A stretch of 64,000 nt of DNA from Armillaria gallica (lineage: Eukaryota; Basidiomycota; Agaricomycetes; Agaricales; Physalacriaceae), in the NCBI GenBank assembly GCA_037576215.1, contig JBANDB010000013.1:2232001-2296000 (forward strand), written 5' to 3'. This document shows positions 23,381 to 34,059 of this stretch, one piece after another. Below the pieces are notes generated by a model. The model saw only the letters and a list, made by a program, of their open reading frames with translations, was not told the origin of the DNA and did no database searches. Numbering within the stretch: position 1 is the stretch's first letter; each line of letters starts with the position of its first letter. The translations under genes were made by a program, and so were the position numbers.

Positions 23381-23710
23381 TTACTGCGCCTGGGCGCTCA
23401 ACGGCTGAGTCCTGATAGGTCCAGTGCGTGAGTGCGTTTTACCCAGGATCGGGACATTACGCCTGGGCGTCGTGCAGGTGATGGTTATCATGCTTATCGT
23501 TGCTTGAACCAGTATTACGGGTAGGGTCGGACTGGTGTACCCAAACCAAATGGCCCATCGGAGCAGGAACGAGAACAGTACCATAGCAGACTTGGCCATG
23601 AGAATATCCTCGCATGAAAGTGAGGCGGGCCAGTGACGGCAATGGAGAATAAAGAGTTCTTGAGAGCATATCCTGAAGCAAATTTTGCGATAGAATCCAC
23701 TAAAATACAC
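23381..23710 (-). CDS. Possible small membrane protein
   Basis: An open frame of 109 codons with hydrophobic stretches (AMVLFSFLLRWAIWFGY, PVILVQATISMITIT). It lies just downstream of, and on the same strand as, the membrane protein gene at 23745-24600, so it could be a 3' untranslated part or a decayed paralogue. No family was recognised and coding status is doubtful. Confidence 0.25.
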   Translation of the reverse strand: MYFSGFYRKICFRICSQELFILHCRHWPASLSCEDILMAKSAMVLFSFLLRWAIWFGYTSPTLPVILVQATISMITITCTTPRRNVPILGKTHSRTGPIRTQPLSAQAQ

Positions 23711-23744
23711 TGAATGTACAGAACACAGATAAATTTACAGGTAT

Positions 23745-24600
23745 CTAAAGTGGAAGAAATGACATGCTACTACTCGATCGTCGCAGCATGCACCGTATTA
23801 GCGCTGTTTGGAGAACACCCTCTTCGTAACCTCCTTCGTACTTCCCCACATCTAATCCTGGCTTTGAGCCGTACAAGAGTAAACTTGACGGGCGTTCGGT
23901 GAAGGTTGTTGAGGGTTCACGACAGCCGTTCTTAGCTTTATGTACCACGGAGAGCTCGGAGCTGTTGGTCGAATCACGCCCGATATGTAGGGGAAGATAG
24001 ATAGGGTCAGCAGAACCACTAGAAGTGATGAGACGTCGATGTAGGGATCGGATTATGTCGCTTGTTTTTGGTCTCAAATGCGCGAGAGGTGGTGGTGGTT
24101 CGCTCTTTACATTTGAGCTTGAATTTTCGTCACCTGCTGGCTGCCAATAGAGGATGATAATGTGGTGTTTCAGAATAAAGGCGGTGACATACCTTTGACT
24201 CGAGGTCCAGAATCAGTTCCCGCTTCGACACCCATCGGGTGCGATCTCGCCTAACGCGTAACAGCATCGTAGTCTTGTATATGGCAAAAATTGTGAGGGT
24301 AAATAGAGTGACGAGGATAAAGATAGTGTGCGAGATGTTTTTTGTGAACGCGGTAAGGAATGAATACGCCAGGACAGATGTTGTAGTGGCAGGCATAGCG
24401 GTAGCTGCTAGTAGGACGCTGGAAACGAAAGGAAATAGGAATGAGAGTGTTGGAAGAAGCTGGATGTTGGCGACTCCGAGCACGAAGCTGCTTAGGTCGG
24501 TCGTTGAATGTGGTAAGAACTTGAAGATAGACGATCGTCCACAACTCATCCACTTTCGATCACATCCGGCCCGGTGAGCGGCAGTCGCAATGAATGCTGA
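23745..24600 (-). CDS. Multipass membrane protein, function unknown (3' exons)
   Basis: Exon at about 24590-24193 and exon 24140-23745, joined across an intron at 24141-24192 (GTATGT...GGCAG, phase 0). The protein has hydrophobic segments LLPTLSFLFPFVSSVLLAATA, SVLAYSFLTAF and HTIFILVTLFTLTIFAIYKT, then a basic turn (RVRRDRTRW) and a cytoplasm-like tail with a Pro run (SEPPPPLAHLRPKTSD) ending at the stop near 23745. The open frame continues upstream of ATG 24549 to a possible acceptor (GTCTCAG, about 24602). Further 5' exons probably lie at about 24960-24700, where another hydrophobic stretch (LVCTAIVILFYK) occurs. The layout resembles fungal 7-TM hypothetical proteins, but no family is claimed. 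Confidence 0.6.
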
Positions 24601-24699
24601 GACACACGATACGGTGCTGATAAATTTTCGTGTCTAAACAAATATGGTGATGAGCGTGCATGTAAGGAATCGTAGCAATATATTATGAGGGTGCAAGTG

Positions 24700-24958
24700 T
24701 AAAAGGAGGCGACCGCCTTCTTTGATTTATCAACTGTTGCGGCGACAATAGGCTGGTGTGCCGATATGAAGGCTTGAAAAAAATTACCTTGAGAATACGG
24801 CCCACATACCAGTTCGTTATCTTCGGATTATGAGATTGCGAGTGCCTGGCACTTTCATGGTAGCTTTTGTCGAAGCAGATTTGTAAAAGAGAATGACGAT
24901 CGCGGTACATACAAGCTATTTCGGGCAGTGACATGTGTAATAAGAATGAAGCAATCAA
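24700..24958 (-). CDS. Probable 5' exon(s) of the membrane protein gene
   Basis: ATG 24956-24958 opens MIASFLLHMSLPEIA, followed in another frame by LVCTAIVILFYKSAS, which would be joined by an intron. A GTATGTGG-type donor lies near 24810. The exon structure cannot be fixed by eye, so the link to the downstream exons is an inference from strand, spacing and hydrophobicity. Confidence 0.35.
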
Positions 24959-24967
24959 AAGACCATA

Positions 24968-26214
24968 CTATGAACACCATTCTGGAGAAAAATCAGCCAA
25001 AAGCTTTGCAGACTGGTCCTCAAACGTCTCACCTTCCAAGACAGAAACGATCCCTCTAGCTATCAATGAGGCTGTAGTCGTTTCTACCGCCGTCTTGTAC
25101 AGTTGTCGGGCCGTCGCCTGATTATAGCTGTACTAAAACCTATGACGACGTCTCTAATCGAGCCCATGTCGGACTCAGACAGAACCCTCGCCAGATCAGA
25201 CCATACATCGGGTACACCGGAGGGTGACAGCCTGTAGTCCACAAGAGTGATACTGAGGGTGATTGTCTGAATGGAGGCGTCCTTTGCTTTCTTCAAACTC
25301 TCCAGCCACCATCCCAAGGCATCGGGATCTGAATCGCTTCCGTACGTCTTTAGCGATATATAGATAGAACGTAATTGCGCGATATTCAAAGTTGGATAAG
25401 TAGTCCACGCTGGGTCTGATTATGTCCTGTGATCAGCTCCACATTGACTGTAGGTAAGGTTCGACCTGGTTCAACTCACCAAGGAACAGCACCTGATCCA
25501 CAACGTTGAGATTTTCTAGTGACGGAAGTTCAAGATCCAAAAATTCTGTCAGAAGCACAGCCGTAGAACGACGTTGGAGAGAAATCGAGAGAGTCTGTAA
25601 ATTGCTGACCGAGAATGGATACTTCTGGGTCCGGACAATGGATTGAAGAATAGGATCGCAATATCCTTCCAAATTCGTCTTGATCAGTGACGTTCCTGGC
25701 GCGGGAGGGTTCAGAATGGGAGCCTGAGATTCTTCTGCGATCCCCCCAAATGATAGGTCCAATTCTTTCGATCCTCCGAATGCAGTGTACAGGTCCTCGA
25801 GATTGCGGATGAGGTTCGATTCCAGGACAACTGAGCGGAAGGACTGCAAGGAGAGTGCTTGCTTCGACGCATCGCTCACGAATCTCCAGTCACAGGCGAC
25901 GATCTTCAACCGTTCTAATGTTCCCACGGGAACGAGGGACATCAAGGCAGGGAAAGATGTGTCCCCGAAAACTGGAATGCAACCGTCATTGTAGTGAATT
26001 ATTCTGAGTTCTTTGAAGTATCGAATGAGGTATGGGGAGGCGATACACAAATCGTGGAATTTCTGACATTCGGCGGCGGTGTTGAACTCAATAATTTCGA
26101 ATAAATAGACGCGCGTGTGCGGAAGAAATGAACGGGCCACGAGTGAGCAGCCATGATATCGTCGCTGGCTTCGTCAATAATCAGTTCCACGAGCTCTTGG
26201 GGAAAAGAGGACAT
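24968..26214 (-). pseudogene. F-box protein pseudogene, paralogue of the 17.8-19.0 kb gene
   Basis: It starts MSSFPQELVELIIDEASDDI, like its paralogue, then loses frame near 26147 through a small deletion and resumes as ARSFLPHTRVYLFEIIEF. Shared blocks follow: ALSLQSFRSVVLESNLI, LDLSFGGIAEES, LEGYCDPILQSIVRTQKYPFSV and LPSLENLNVVD. An intron (GTGAGT...CCCAG, about 25393-25479) lies at the same codon as in the paralogue, then YPTLNIAQLRS, VWSDLARVLSESDM. A second frameshift near 25125 throws the tail out of frame; the shifted frame reads QLYKTAVETTTASLIARGIVSV to a stop at 24968. Two frameshifts mark it as broken. An F-box would bind Skp1. Confidence 0.85.
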
Positions 26215-26219
26215 GATAA

Positions 26220-27348
26220 GATTGGCAGTTCCCTAAAATTATGGGTGATTAGGACAGTACCCACTGGAATAATGTCCAAATGATTAAATATGTATGCTCA
26301 CAGAAACAATGAGATCCCGGGTATGAAGTCCGCCTGCGATTGTGTTGTAACGTTGGACGACAATTGCGCTGTTGAGGCCTTGTTTGGATCCTTGAATTCT
26401 TTGGGAGCTCGATCAGTCACGTTTCTATACAGTTCAGGATATTCGGTACCCTCGAAAGTGACCGGTTCACTAGTGGCGGGACTGAGGGAACAACCGAGAA
26501 CAGGCTTGCACGGAAAATGTTATCCTACGTAGCAGTTCGCTGTTTTGGATGGATGAGACAGATAAGGTGCATGAATACAATAAATCCCACTTTCTCAAAG
26601 TCCAGCAATTAGCCTTTATCGAAGGGAAGGAAGCAGAGGTGGATGTTGTGGATGTGGTCGCCGTTCAAACACGCGGTTGGTCCCGGGCCGAGGACTTCGC
26701 CGGTTCGGCCTGTTCCTTTCGGTCATGACTCTCTTTTGACTTCCTGCGGCCGAGAGTGTCGCCTTCGCAAAATCTTTTTAAGGATCACATATCAAATGTA
26801 GGCGTCATGAAGGGTGCGGTGGGAAACTCAGAAGCAAGCCTCGCTCTAAAAGACGCTGTAAAAGTACAGGAGCACGACACTTTCAAAACGGCCGGAGAAT
26901 ATATATCTCTTCTCTCGCAGGTAACGAAACCCCATACCTGGTGTTATCCGAATGGAAATCCACATCTTAATCGAAAACCGGCTGGGGGACAAAATTTGGA
27001 TTAAACAGCGAGAAATCCTCGCCCTTTAAATCAGTGTGTCCATCGATTTCCTCAGTGGTCTCTCGTGCTGATATCTTCTGTAGACCTTGACTAGTGACTA
27101 TTCAGCTAAAGCTGGTGATGTGCCATGTATGTCGTACGCTCTCAGATTGTACAAGATATCGTCTCTTTTTCTAAGTTTAGCCTGACTCGGACGCCACCTG
27201 GCGCTTTCGGTAATGCCGTGCGTCAAGGCCTTGTTGTTAATGTGGACCCTCTGACATTAGAATATATCTTCATTAGTTTTGATAGAGGCACCACAGGCCA
27301 GCGAACAAGGTAGAGCCCAATACGAATTGAAATGGAACCATAATCCTA
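26220..27348. other. Spacer with no gene recognised
   Basis: Short open frames at 26290-26532 and 26756-27004 (both +) have no recognised content. Confidence 0.4.
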
Positions 27349-27894
27349 TCAGACAAACAGAGAGAAAATGCCGGAGGCGCGAGAAGCAAACACCCCCTCC
27401 TGAGCCTCCTTCTCCCAAGCGTCCGCTATGACATCGGCGACTCGCATTTCGATACCGCGACAAGTTCCCCGATGTTCGATCCAATTTTCCGGATCGATGT
27501 CGGCGTTGCAACCCAAGCACTGGATTCTTTCGTCGTGCACCTGCGCCCATGGACCGAAGTCTTTTTGCTTCGAGAAGTTTTGCTTGAGGGTGAACGTCGC
27601 ATCTGCGTGGTATCCGAACCCGAACGAGTTTAGCTGGCCCTCGGTTAAGGGGTTGTTGGAGGGCGAGTTAGGAGGAGAGTATTGGGACTGCACAGGTTCA
27701 TCGGAAGTCTTTTTGTGGTGGACTGCGAGGATTTGACGTCCAGGGTGTAAGATGTGCCACTCGCAACCGTTTGGGTTGTTTTGGTTGCAGCAACAAGGGC
27801 GAACGGACACGGGTGTGTCTGCAGGAAGTCCTTTCGGCAGGAGAGAGACTGTCGACGATTGGAGAGAATTGGTTGACTGAGCTGGGGTTTGCAT
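27349..27894 (-). CDS. Small Cys-rich protein with C2HC-like motif, function unknown
   Basis: A single clean frame of 181 codons starting MQTPAQSTNS, with a TATA box about 41 bases upstream. The N-terminal half is Ser/Thr/Pro-rich and contains a CCC cluster (SVRPCCCNQNNPNGC). The C-terminal third has C-L-G-C, then W-I-E-H-R-G-T-C (CX2C...HX3C), a pattern seen in short basidiomycete proteins of unknown function that may bind zinc. There is no signal peptide. It is divergently placed from the gene at 28463. Function is unknown; the clean frame and promoter support a real gene. Confidence 0.7.
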   Translation of the reverse strand: MQTPAQSTNSLQSSTVSLLPKGLPADTPVSVRPCCCNQNNPNGCEWHILHPGRQILAVHHKKTSDEPVQSQYSPPNSPSNNPLTEGQLNSFGFGYHADATFTLKQNFSKQKDFGPWAQVHDERIQCLGCNADIDPENWIEHRGTCRGIEMRVADVIADAWEKEAQEGVFASRASGIFSLFV

Positions 27895-27934
27895 GGTAGA
27901 TTAGATGGTGTTTCCTGGGCTCTGCAGGTCAGGC

Positions 27935-27941
27935 TTTTATA
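27935..27941 (-). promoter_or_regulatory. TATA box of the 27894 gene
   Basis: TATAAAA on the minus strand, about 41 bases upstream of the ATG at 27892-27894. Confidence 0.65.
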
Positions 27942-27944
27942 TCT

Positions 27945-28410
27945 TCGGGTTAAACGTACCCTTACATGTTCTCCGATTGTAGGCCAAGAATGGATGAGCC
28001 ATCACCATTCAAACTCATCCTTGTACAACAATTGGATCCATGACAATGAACGCAATTTTCGGCTGCCACAATTCAAAATTATTGTCAAGTGGCACAATGT
28101 TGAAGATACCTCGGAGATCCTTCAGGCCATCTCTTCTGGGCCATATGTCGTGTTCTGCGCTGACATCGCTCTAGATGTTACTCGCATTTTGGGGAAGTAA
28201 GAGCACATAGTAAATACATCAGTAGGACATACTCTTTGATACGTTGACTTGGCTCATTGATCCCTAGACATGGCAATAGACACACCTTGACATTGTCGTG
28301 TTTCGCGGACCTAGATTGAATCCATGCCTTATACGGCCAACAAAATTCGGGGCTTAGTATATCCTGAAAAGTATCGGCTGGTCCCAATATATTTCTGTGT
28401 GCCATGCCAG
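27945..28410. other. Shared upstream region of a divergent gene pair
   Basis: This stretch of about 470 bp lies between two TATA boxes that face outwards. No gene was seen in it. It may hold common regulatory sites. Confidence 0.45.
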
Positions 28411-28414
28411 GGCG

Positions 28415-28421
28415 TATAAAA
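28415..28421 (+). promoter_or_regulatory. TATA box of the 28463 gene
   Basis: TATAAAA about 42 bases upstream of ATG 28463. Confidence 0.65.
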
Positions 28422-28462
28422 GTGGGATCCCTGCTCTATCTCGCCTACATTCTCACCCAGCC

Positions 28463-28984
28463 ATGCCTTTCAACGAAATTGACCCCGAGCCTTGCACCCT
28501 GGAATTTCTCATCGACAAACATCAGTTAATGCAACTGGCCTACCGTCCTGAACTTGATAGTCGGACTCGGGGATGGTACATGCATGAATATTCCATTCCT
28601 CTCGTTGACTCTCTCGACTGCAAAACGTTCCAGTGGATCTTCGAGAAAAGTATGATTCTCGGTAGGGGTTTTTTTGTATGGCGTAACGTTCTCGTGTTGA
28701 TGCCAAATATAGCAAAGGAACCTCACGAGATCTGGGACAGTGGCACTGGGATCGTGGTCACCACCAACCCGAGCTTCCCAAGGCCTGTCAACATTTCGGT
28801 TCTTTGGCATACACTCTACTCTTGTGTGCCACTCAAGTACTTCCCACCGAGCAGTGAGCACGCCGGTAAAGAGCCACCACAGGCGTTAGCAGACAGTGAG
28901 TTATATTTCCAGTTTCACGATAACATATCGATTACTAAGCCTGCTCGGGTAGCGTGCTTACATATTCGTAGGGAGCTGAACTAG
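28463..28984 (+). CDS. Hypothetical protein, 173 residues
   Basis: ATG 28463 was chosen because it is the first ATG downstream of the TATA box; the open frame extends further upstream only through the TATA box itself. The protein starts MPFNEIDPEPCTLEF and is of mixed composition, with no signal peptide and no clear membrane segment (VWRNVLVLMP is short). It contains several aromatic pairs (WRNV, SVLWHTLY). No domain was recognised. It is divergent to the small Cys-rich gene. The intact frame with a good promoter argues that it is real; an alternative would be a late exon-less copy of an unknown family. Confidence 0.65.
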   Translation: MPFNEIDPEPCTLEFLIDKHQLMQLAYRPELDSRTRGWYMHEYSIPLVDSLDCKTFQWIFEKSMILGRGFFVWRNVLVLMPNIAKEPHEIWDSGTGIVVTTNPSFPRPVNISVLWHTLYSCVPLKYFPPSSEHAGKEPPQALADSELYFQFHDNISITKPARVACLHIRRELN

Positions 28985-31900
28985 ACGCACCCGTTGTCCC
29001 GTTTGCGTTGACATTTCACCCAGAGTACTCCGTAGTTTAATCAAAATTTAATCCACAATGACGTCTCTTCTCCTTGCTTTAGTGTATTCCGCTTGTGGTT
29101 ATAACTGCGAACGAATGACTCACAGCCCTCCAACGTCACGCATTATCAGTTTCGCTGTGAGAGTGGGCACGAGCTACGGGAATGTCTGCAGCTGTGAATA
29201 TCGACAGCGCCACCGACGCGACGCGTTTGTTTGCTCGTGTTAATTTTCCGGGCCACCAAACACATTTTTGCTTGTTTCATGACGACGACGACCATTGACA
29301 GCTTAGTCGTTGCTGGCCACCTGGAAAGCTCGGATTTTGAAGCTAAATCCCGTGTCCTATTCCTGTGCTTCAGCCTTCTGTTCGGTGCCATTTTCCCATG
29401 CTAGACGATGGCGCTATCTTCTTTTCCCTTGGACTGGGTATGCTGGCATGAGTTTCGAGTAGTACGTTCCTTTCTTTGTCACGGTGTCCTGATTCCTGAT
29501 CAACTTCATTCATAAGCCGATGGCTCCTCCCTCCCAAGTCAGATCTCATTCACGATAGGCCGGGTTCAATGGCAGATGGCACTTTACTGCTAGTTATCCG
29601 TCGGATGGTACAGCGTTGCGGATCGCATGGATTGGTGGAGAGATGGAACTCGGAAGTGTCCGACGATGTGGGTTTTGTGATAAAGTAGGACGACTCTAGG
29701 TGCGCAGATATGTCGTTTGATTTCCCAACAAAAGTTCATTTTACTTCGATGACCTAGTAACTGAAACTTTGGAGGAAAACAACGTGGCGGGTTTCTCGCG
29801 TGAGCGACAGCTTTGGCGAGTCCGGGGAGCGGGGGCACTTCGCCCTGAGGGACATTCTGACTGCTATACGCGATTCTCGAAACATCTGTCGCTGGAAAAG
29901 GGCGATATGGAAGGTAGGCTATGCTGCATATCCTCCGCGTTCTCAGGCTAATGTGTGTGCAGCTCATGCGGCCGAAACATCCTTCTTGTCGCTGCTATCT
30001 CTATAGTATGTCCCACTTTTCGTCGCTTTACCATTGCTGCTGATAAGCTTTTCATCATTGTAAGCTAAAGCCTTAGAAAACCAACAGCTTTAGGTCCATC
30101 GAGATGGCCTCTAATATAATTCGTGGAAGTTAAGACACACGAACCGGAATCGCCTGGAACGGAGTCGAATACTGTAGAAACGCATAATCTTTGATGGCCA
30201 TGGTTTCAGTTAAGATGAGAAAGGAGAGCAATGAGAGGTACGTCGTATTGATACATACTGCATTATCGTTCGCTAATTACCTCACAGTTCACTTGTTTTG
30301 TATAGTTCATAGCCTGAAAGCTCCAAGGAACTGTAGCCGCATGGCTCTGGGGTCAACAGCGTTATCCAATCGACGTCGGTCATGTCAGGAGAGAATGCGC
30401 TGTGCCATCTGCAAAGGTTGGTAGTGCTATGAGTGTGTCAACAAGAGGATAAAGCTCACCATGCTTTCTCTCCTCTAGTGCTAATTTCTCCTTAGTTCAA
30501 ATGGCTCGCCTTTGACAACATTGTTTTCGTTAACTCAAGCCTGGCGGGGAGACCTAATGTTCGAGCATGGGGTCAGGGCGGCGTGGCACATGCAAAGTCC
30601 AGGACTTCACGGCTTCTGTATGTTGCAATTCTGTGATACACAGGCAGAAGATGTCATCCGTAGGTTCTCTTTCCCTGTACCATTCATCTTCTAAACAAAC
30701 CACAGGACGATGCGACGCCGGATAGTTCCACGTTTTGTGAAAGCTGCCCATACGTTGGAGATGGAACGAACACTAGAGCATTTGCGCGTCTGGACGGGTT
30801 GTCTATATCGTACGTCTTTCACTATCGTGGCACCACCTGTAATGACGTATACTAGCGATATAGGATGACGGCTGTTTTAGTTCTCTGACCTTGATAACGT
30901 CCTAAGCACGCTGGATGAGAAGATTCTCCGCTGCACAAGCATCTCTACAAATCGCGGATGTCACGATTCTCATTTCCCGTCCAAGAGGAGTCCTAAGGGC
31001 GTCGCAACAGAAATCGACTCGATGCGAAAGTCCTATCTTCAGTCTTCTTATCCGATAGAGTTTTCTCTCTCCATTTTGTGGACGCTGTGAAGTTCTCAGG
31101 TATGTCTACGGGTCCCATCCAAGCTAGAACGTATTTACTCAGATTCGCACAGGATCTCCTTTCAGATCTGCGCCTGGAGACCCTTGTCATCTTACGACAT
31201 CTGACCTAAACTGGGGACAGACATAACGTCACGAGAGCATCTGCGTTGTAAAAATGTGGTTCGCGTTTTCTCTGTTTGCTGAATCTGCGTCTCATCCCCT
31301 GCTTAGGTCGTGAGCAAGGCCTACGTCCAATGTCCTCCATGCCGGCGCCGACTAAGGCTATCGCACCTTGTCACTGTGTATGTTCGCCTCGACAATCGTG
31401 CATGTCACATAATTGATTTAGATGACAGAATAACCCCGTCAGTCCCCGTATTCTGGAAGATTCGTCTGCTCCTGTGACTTCTAGACCGGAAGCCTGGTTA
31501 GGTTCTCTGTTCATAGTGGGCAGTGTATTCCGACGCAGATTGAATAATCTTTTTAACCGTCCATGACTTCCGTTGGCACCCATCGCGAGCAAGAGAGCCT
31601 CAAAATGTGGGTGGACAAGTACGGCTTCCTCCTCGGTAACTTTATCACGCCAGATTCCTCCATCAGAATATACACACCGGGCCGGTATCTGCATCGCCCT
31701 AGGCATCAGCATGATGATGCTCGATATATCCAGTACCGTCCAAGAAGTCATGGTACGATCAACTCGCATTGTCAGTGTACAAGCCTGTGAGAATTCGTGC
31801 GACCACCCACACATCAATCTGTTACTTTTGGGGACTACATCAATTGGCAAGGTCAGCGTCAGATGCTTGCTTTCTGTATGTTGGAACTGACATACACGTC

Positions 31901-32140
31901 CAGCATTGCAAGGCCTGTTGTTTGAAGGGTAACAGCTCCGAGCTCCACCGGCAGCATTAGCTGCGCATCATTGTTTAGACCGTTTCCACGGCTGCAATGT
32001 CACAAGTCAATTCTTGTTGGCACGTCCGAAGTGTTCGTTCGCGTCGGACACGTCACCACGAAGCTTCGAGGATGAGATTACGATTGCAAGGTGACCTCAA
32101 CACTCTGGGGTGCATGATTGGCCACAGCACACCGTTCGGT
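28985..32140. other. Gene-poor stretch with coding-like fragments
   Basis: Protein-like pieces on the plus strand occur at about 29760-29950 (ENNVAGFSRERQLWRVRGAGALR), 30880-31090 (SDLDNVLSTLDEKIL and IDSMRKSYLQSSYP in one frame) and 31640-31860. None could be tied to a family. GT...AG segments between them (for example about 29911-29961) suggest old multi-exon genes. No repeat-family copy lies here. Confidence 0.35.
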
Positions 32141-32146
32141 TTGCGG

Positions 32147-32154
32147 TATAAAAG
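32147..32154 (+). promoter_or_regulatory. TATA box upstream of the P450 remnant
   Basis: TATAAAAG about 33 bases upstream of ATG 32185. Confidence 0.55.
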
Positions 32155-32184
32155 ACCTTGCCGGATAACCTTGTCCCCAACACA

Positions 32185-32541
32185 ATGTTGTCTCTTATCC
32201 CAGAATCGCTTCCCATAAACATCCAGACGGCTGTCGCCATTGGTCTTACATTGGTTATTCTGGTTCACCTGGTCCCCTACCTCATTGACTCCCATGGTCT
32301 CCGCTCGTATCCTGGCCCTCTGGTCGCCAAGTTTTCTGATGCGTGGCTGGGCTGCGTGTCTTACAAAGGCCACCGTTCAGAAGTCATCCATGATTTGCAT
32401 ATGAAATATGGTTCGTTCGTTACGTATTATGCTTGTATTCATCCGTGCCTCATTAGCGTCATTTTAGGTTCTTTCGTGCGACTAGCTCCAAATCACATTT
32501 CTGTGGCCCGGGCAGACGCCCTGCCCTTTGTCTATGGCCAT
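32185..32541 (+). pseudogene. Cytochrome P450, N-terminal fragment
   Basis: ATG 32185 opens a P450-like N-terminus: membrane anchor (TAVAIGLTLVILVHLVPYL), the Pro-rich hinge (LRSYPGPLVAKFSDAW), then LHMKYG|SFVRLAPNHISV across an intron at 32411-32467 (GTTCGT...TTTTAG). P450s are ER-anchored monooxygenases that use heme and NADPH-P450 reductase. Similarity stops after FVYGH at about 32541, and a stop follows at 32596. The oxygen-binding helix, ExxR and heme-Cys regions do not follow on this strand. A small I-helix piece lies just downstream on the opposite strand. Confidence 0.85.
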
Positions 32542-32655
32542 TCTCTTCCTACTCCTCCAAGCCACCATTCTCCGGTAAAGGCATTCAGGGAGGATTAGAG
32601 GTAGCTGGAATCGCGTGTTCAGTTTTAATTGGAGCTATTTTCAAGACGGGTCCTT

Positions 32656-32825
32656 CTACGTATCTGATCCCGCTTCGGGAACTTCTGCGGCGAGTTCTTC
32701 GAGACTCATCGGATGTCCCTTAATATAGCAACTCGGCACCGTCATCAGAGTAATGAAACCGAAGCGTACATTGTCATCCTTTCCCGCTTGCATCTTGTGA
32801 AGCAACCCGACCGGCGGGCGCGGTA
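32656..32825 (-). pseudogene. Cytochrome P450, I-helix fragment in inverted orientation
   Basis: On the minus strand LLHKMQAGKDDN is joined across an intron (32719-32769, GTACGC...TTAAG) to GHPMSLEELAAEVPEAGSDT. AGSDT is the oxygen-activation motif of the P450 I helix, and the preceding GKDD...ELAAE pattern is typical of fungal P450s. A few residues before AGSDT seem deleted and a TAG follows it. The fragment points opposite to the N-terminal piece 115 bp away, so the gene was broken by an inversion or by fusion of two copies. It abuts repeat copy B. Confidence 0.75.
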
Positions 32826-33560
32826 ATGAATGGGATATAGAGCTGAAAGTGTTGAAATGGTACGTTCTTCGCCATCTCATCCTCTTCCATCGAGTAACCG
32901 GCGTTCCTGTGTTCTGCAGGCTTCCGCTTTCCTTCGAGTTGGCACCTTGGACTCCAAGTGGAGACTCAAGATTTGACTCGAAGGTGTCGGCAGCAGGGCA
33001 ACGATGTGAGGATGAGGTGCACTCGCTTTTTTACCTACCTGCTAGCTTGAATCCTAACCGACTCATTTTGCAGTTGGCCGTTTTCCTTTGATCTGTAGCT
33101 ATGCAAGCACAGCCGATGTTCAAGTAAGGCATTCCTCGGTTCTGACAGCGCCGGCGAATGAACGATGACCTCGCAGTTCTCTCGAATTAAGCGGGCGGGA
33201 TAGTGATGGACGACGGATGAGATGAATGGGTGCACTTGTTCAAGTGCATCGGTAAGCAGGCGATAATCCTGTTACGAGGTGTGTGCTAACATGACGGGCA
33301 GACGACCGTGGATTCACAGGAGAGAGTGCGTGGATTAGCCAGGCAGGCGGACAGGAGGGTGCTTCCTGGCGCGCGCCCGTGCCATGACCGACGTATCCTC
33401 TGTGACAGCATTCAACGTCTTTCTTTCCTTCTACCATCCTCGCGTCGCCGTCGCCGCCACTCCTTAACCGTGTCTTGCGTCACGTTCCAGTTCAACATCT
33501 TTCTTTCTTTCTACGACCATCTTCGTATCCTGTTTTGCCATCGTTACCACTCCTTACTGG
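32826..33560 (+). repeat. Dispersed intron-bearing repeat, copy B
   Basis: It starts inside the unit at NEWDIELKVLKW and continues through the GTACG...CTGCAG intron, LPLSFELAPWTPSGDSRF, a GT...TTTTGCAG segment, and a GTAAGC...GGCAG segment followed by DSQERVRGLARQAD. It ends with a TDVSSVTAFNVFLSFYHPR-like piece near 33400 and a second similar piece near 33490. The 5' part of the unit is missing where the P450 remnant begins. Confidence 0.8.
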
Positions 33561-34030
33561 TGCTTACGGCGACGTATGGGCAGAGTATGCTGCAACGGTA
33601 CGGGCTGTCAAACGGACGAGGAGAGTATACGAATTCGATGAACGGATGGCGAACAAGCTCTGTGGTTCCGGCAGAGGAAGTCAGGAGAAGGATGCTGTAG
33701 TGAGAATGACTACCATGGCTGTTTCGAGGCGGTTGCCGGCACCTACAGACAGTGTGAGGTGGTCTCTTTCTCTTTGTAATTAGCGGACTAGTGGGGTTGT
33801 GTAGAACTACGCGTGTCAAACGCACAAAACCGAGCAATTCTGCAAAAAGGCGCGCTAGGCCACCCCTTTCGCATCTTCTTCCCCTTTGGAACAGCACATC
33901 AGTACCAGAAACCGATGGTTTAGAAGCCTTGCACAGACTTGGTCGACTTCGCGAGTCCACCCCTCAGCAACCTGTTCTATCTGAATCCCCTTCCTGAACA
34001 AGGCGTAAGCGTCTACCCCTAGTCATCGAC
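33561..34030. other. Unassigned stretch between repeat B and the caspase-like pseudogene
   Basis: Only short open frames (for example 33475-33783, +). Nothing was recognised. Confidence 0.35.
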
Positions 34031-34059
34031 CTTCGTACTCATTCCAGCTGTCATAGAAT

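Noticed and set aside
31371..31850. 159-codon minus-strand open frame
   Set aside because: It overlaps equally open plus-strand frames and reads as unlikely sequence; no family resemblance.
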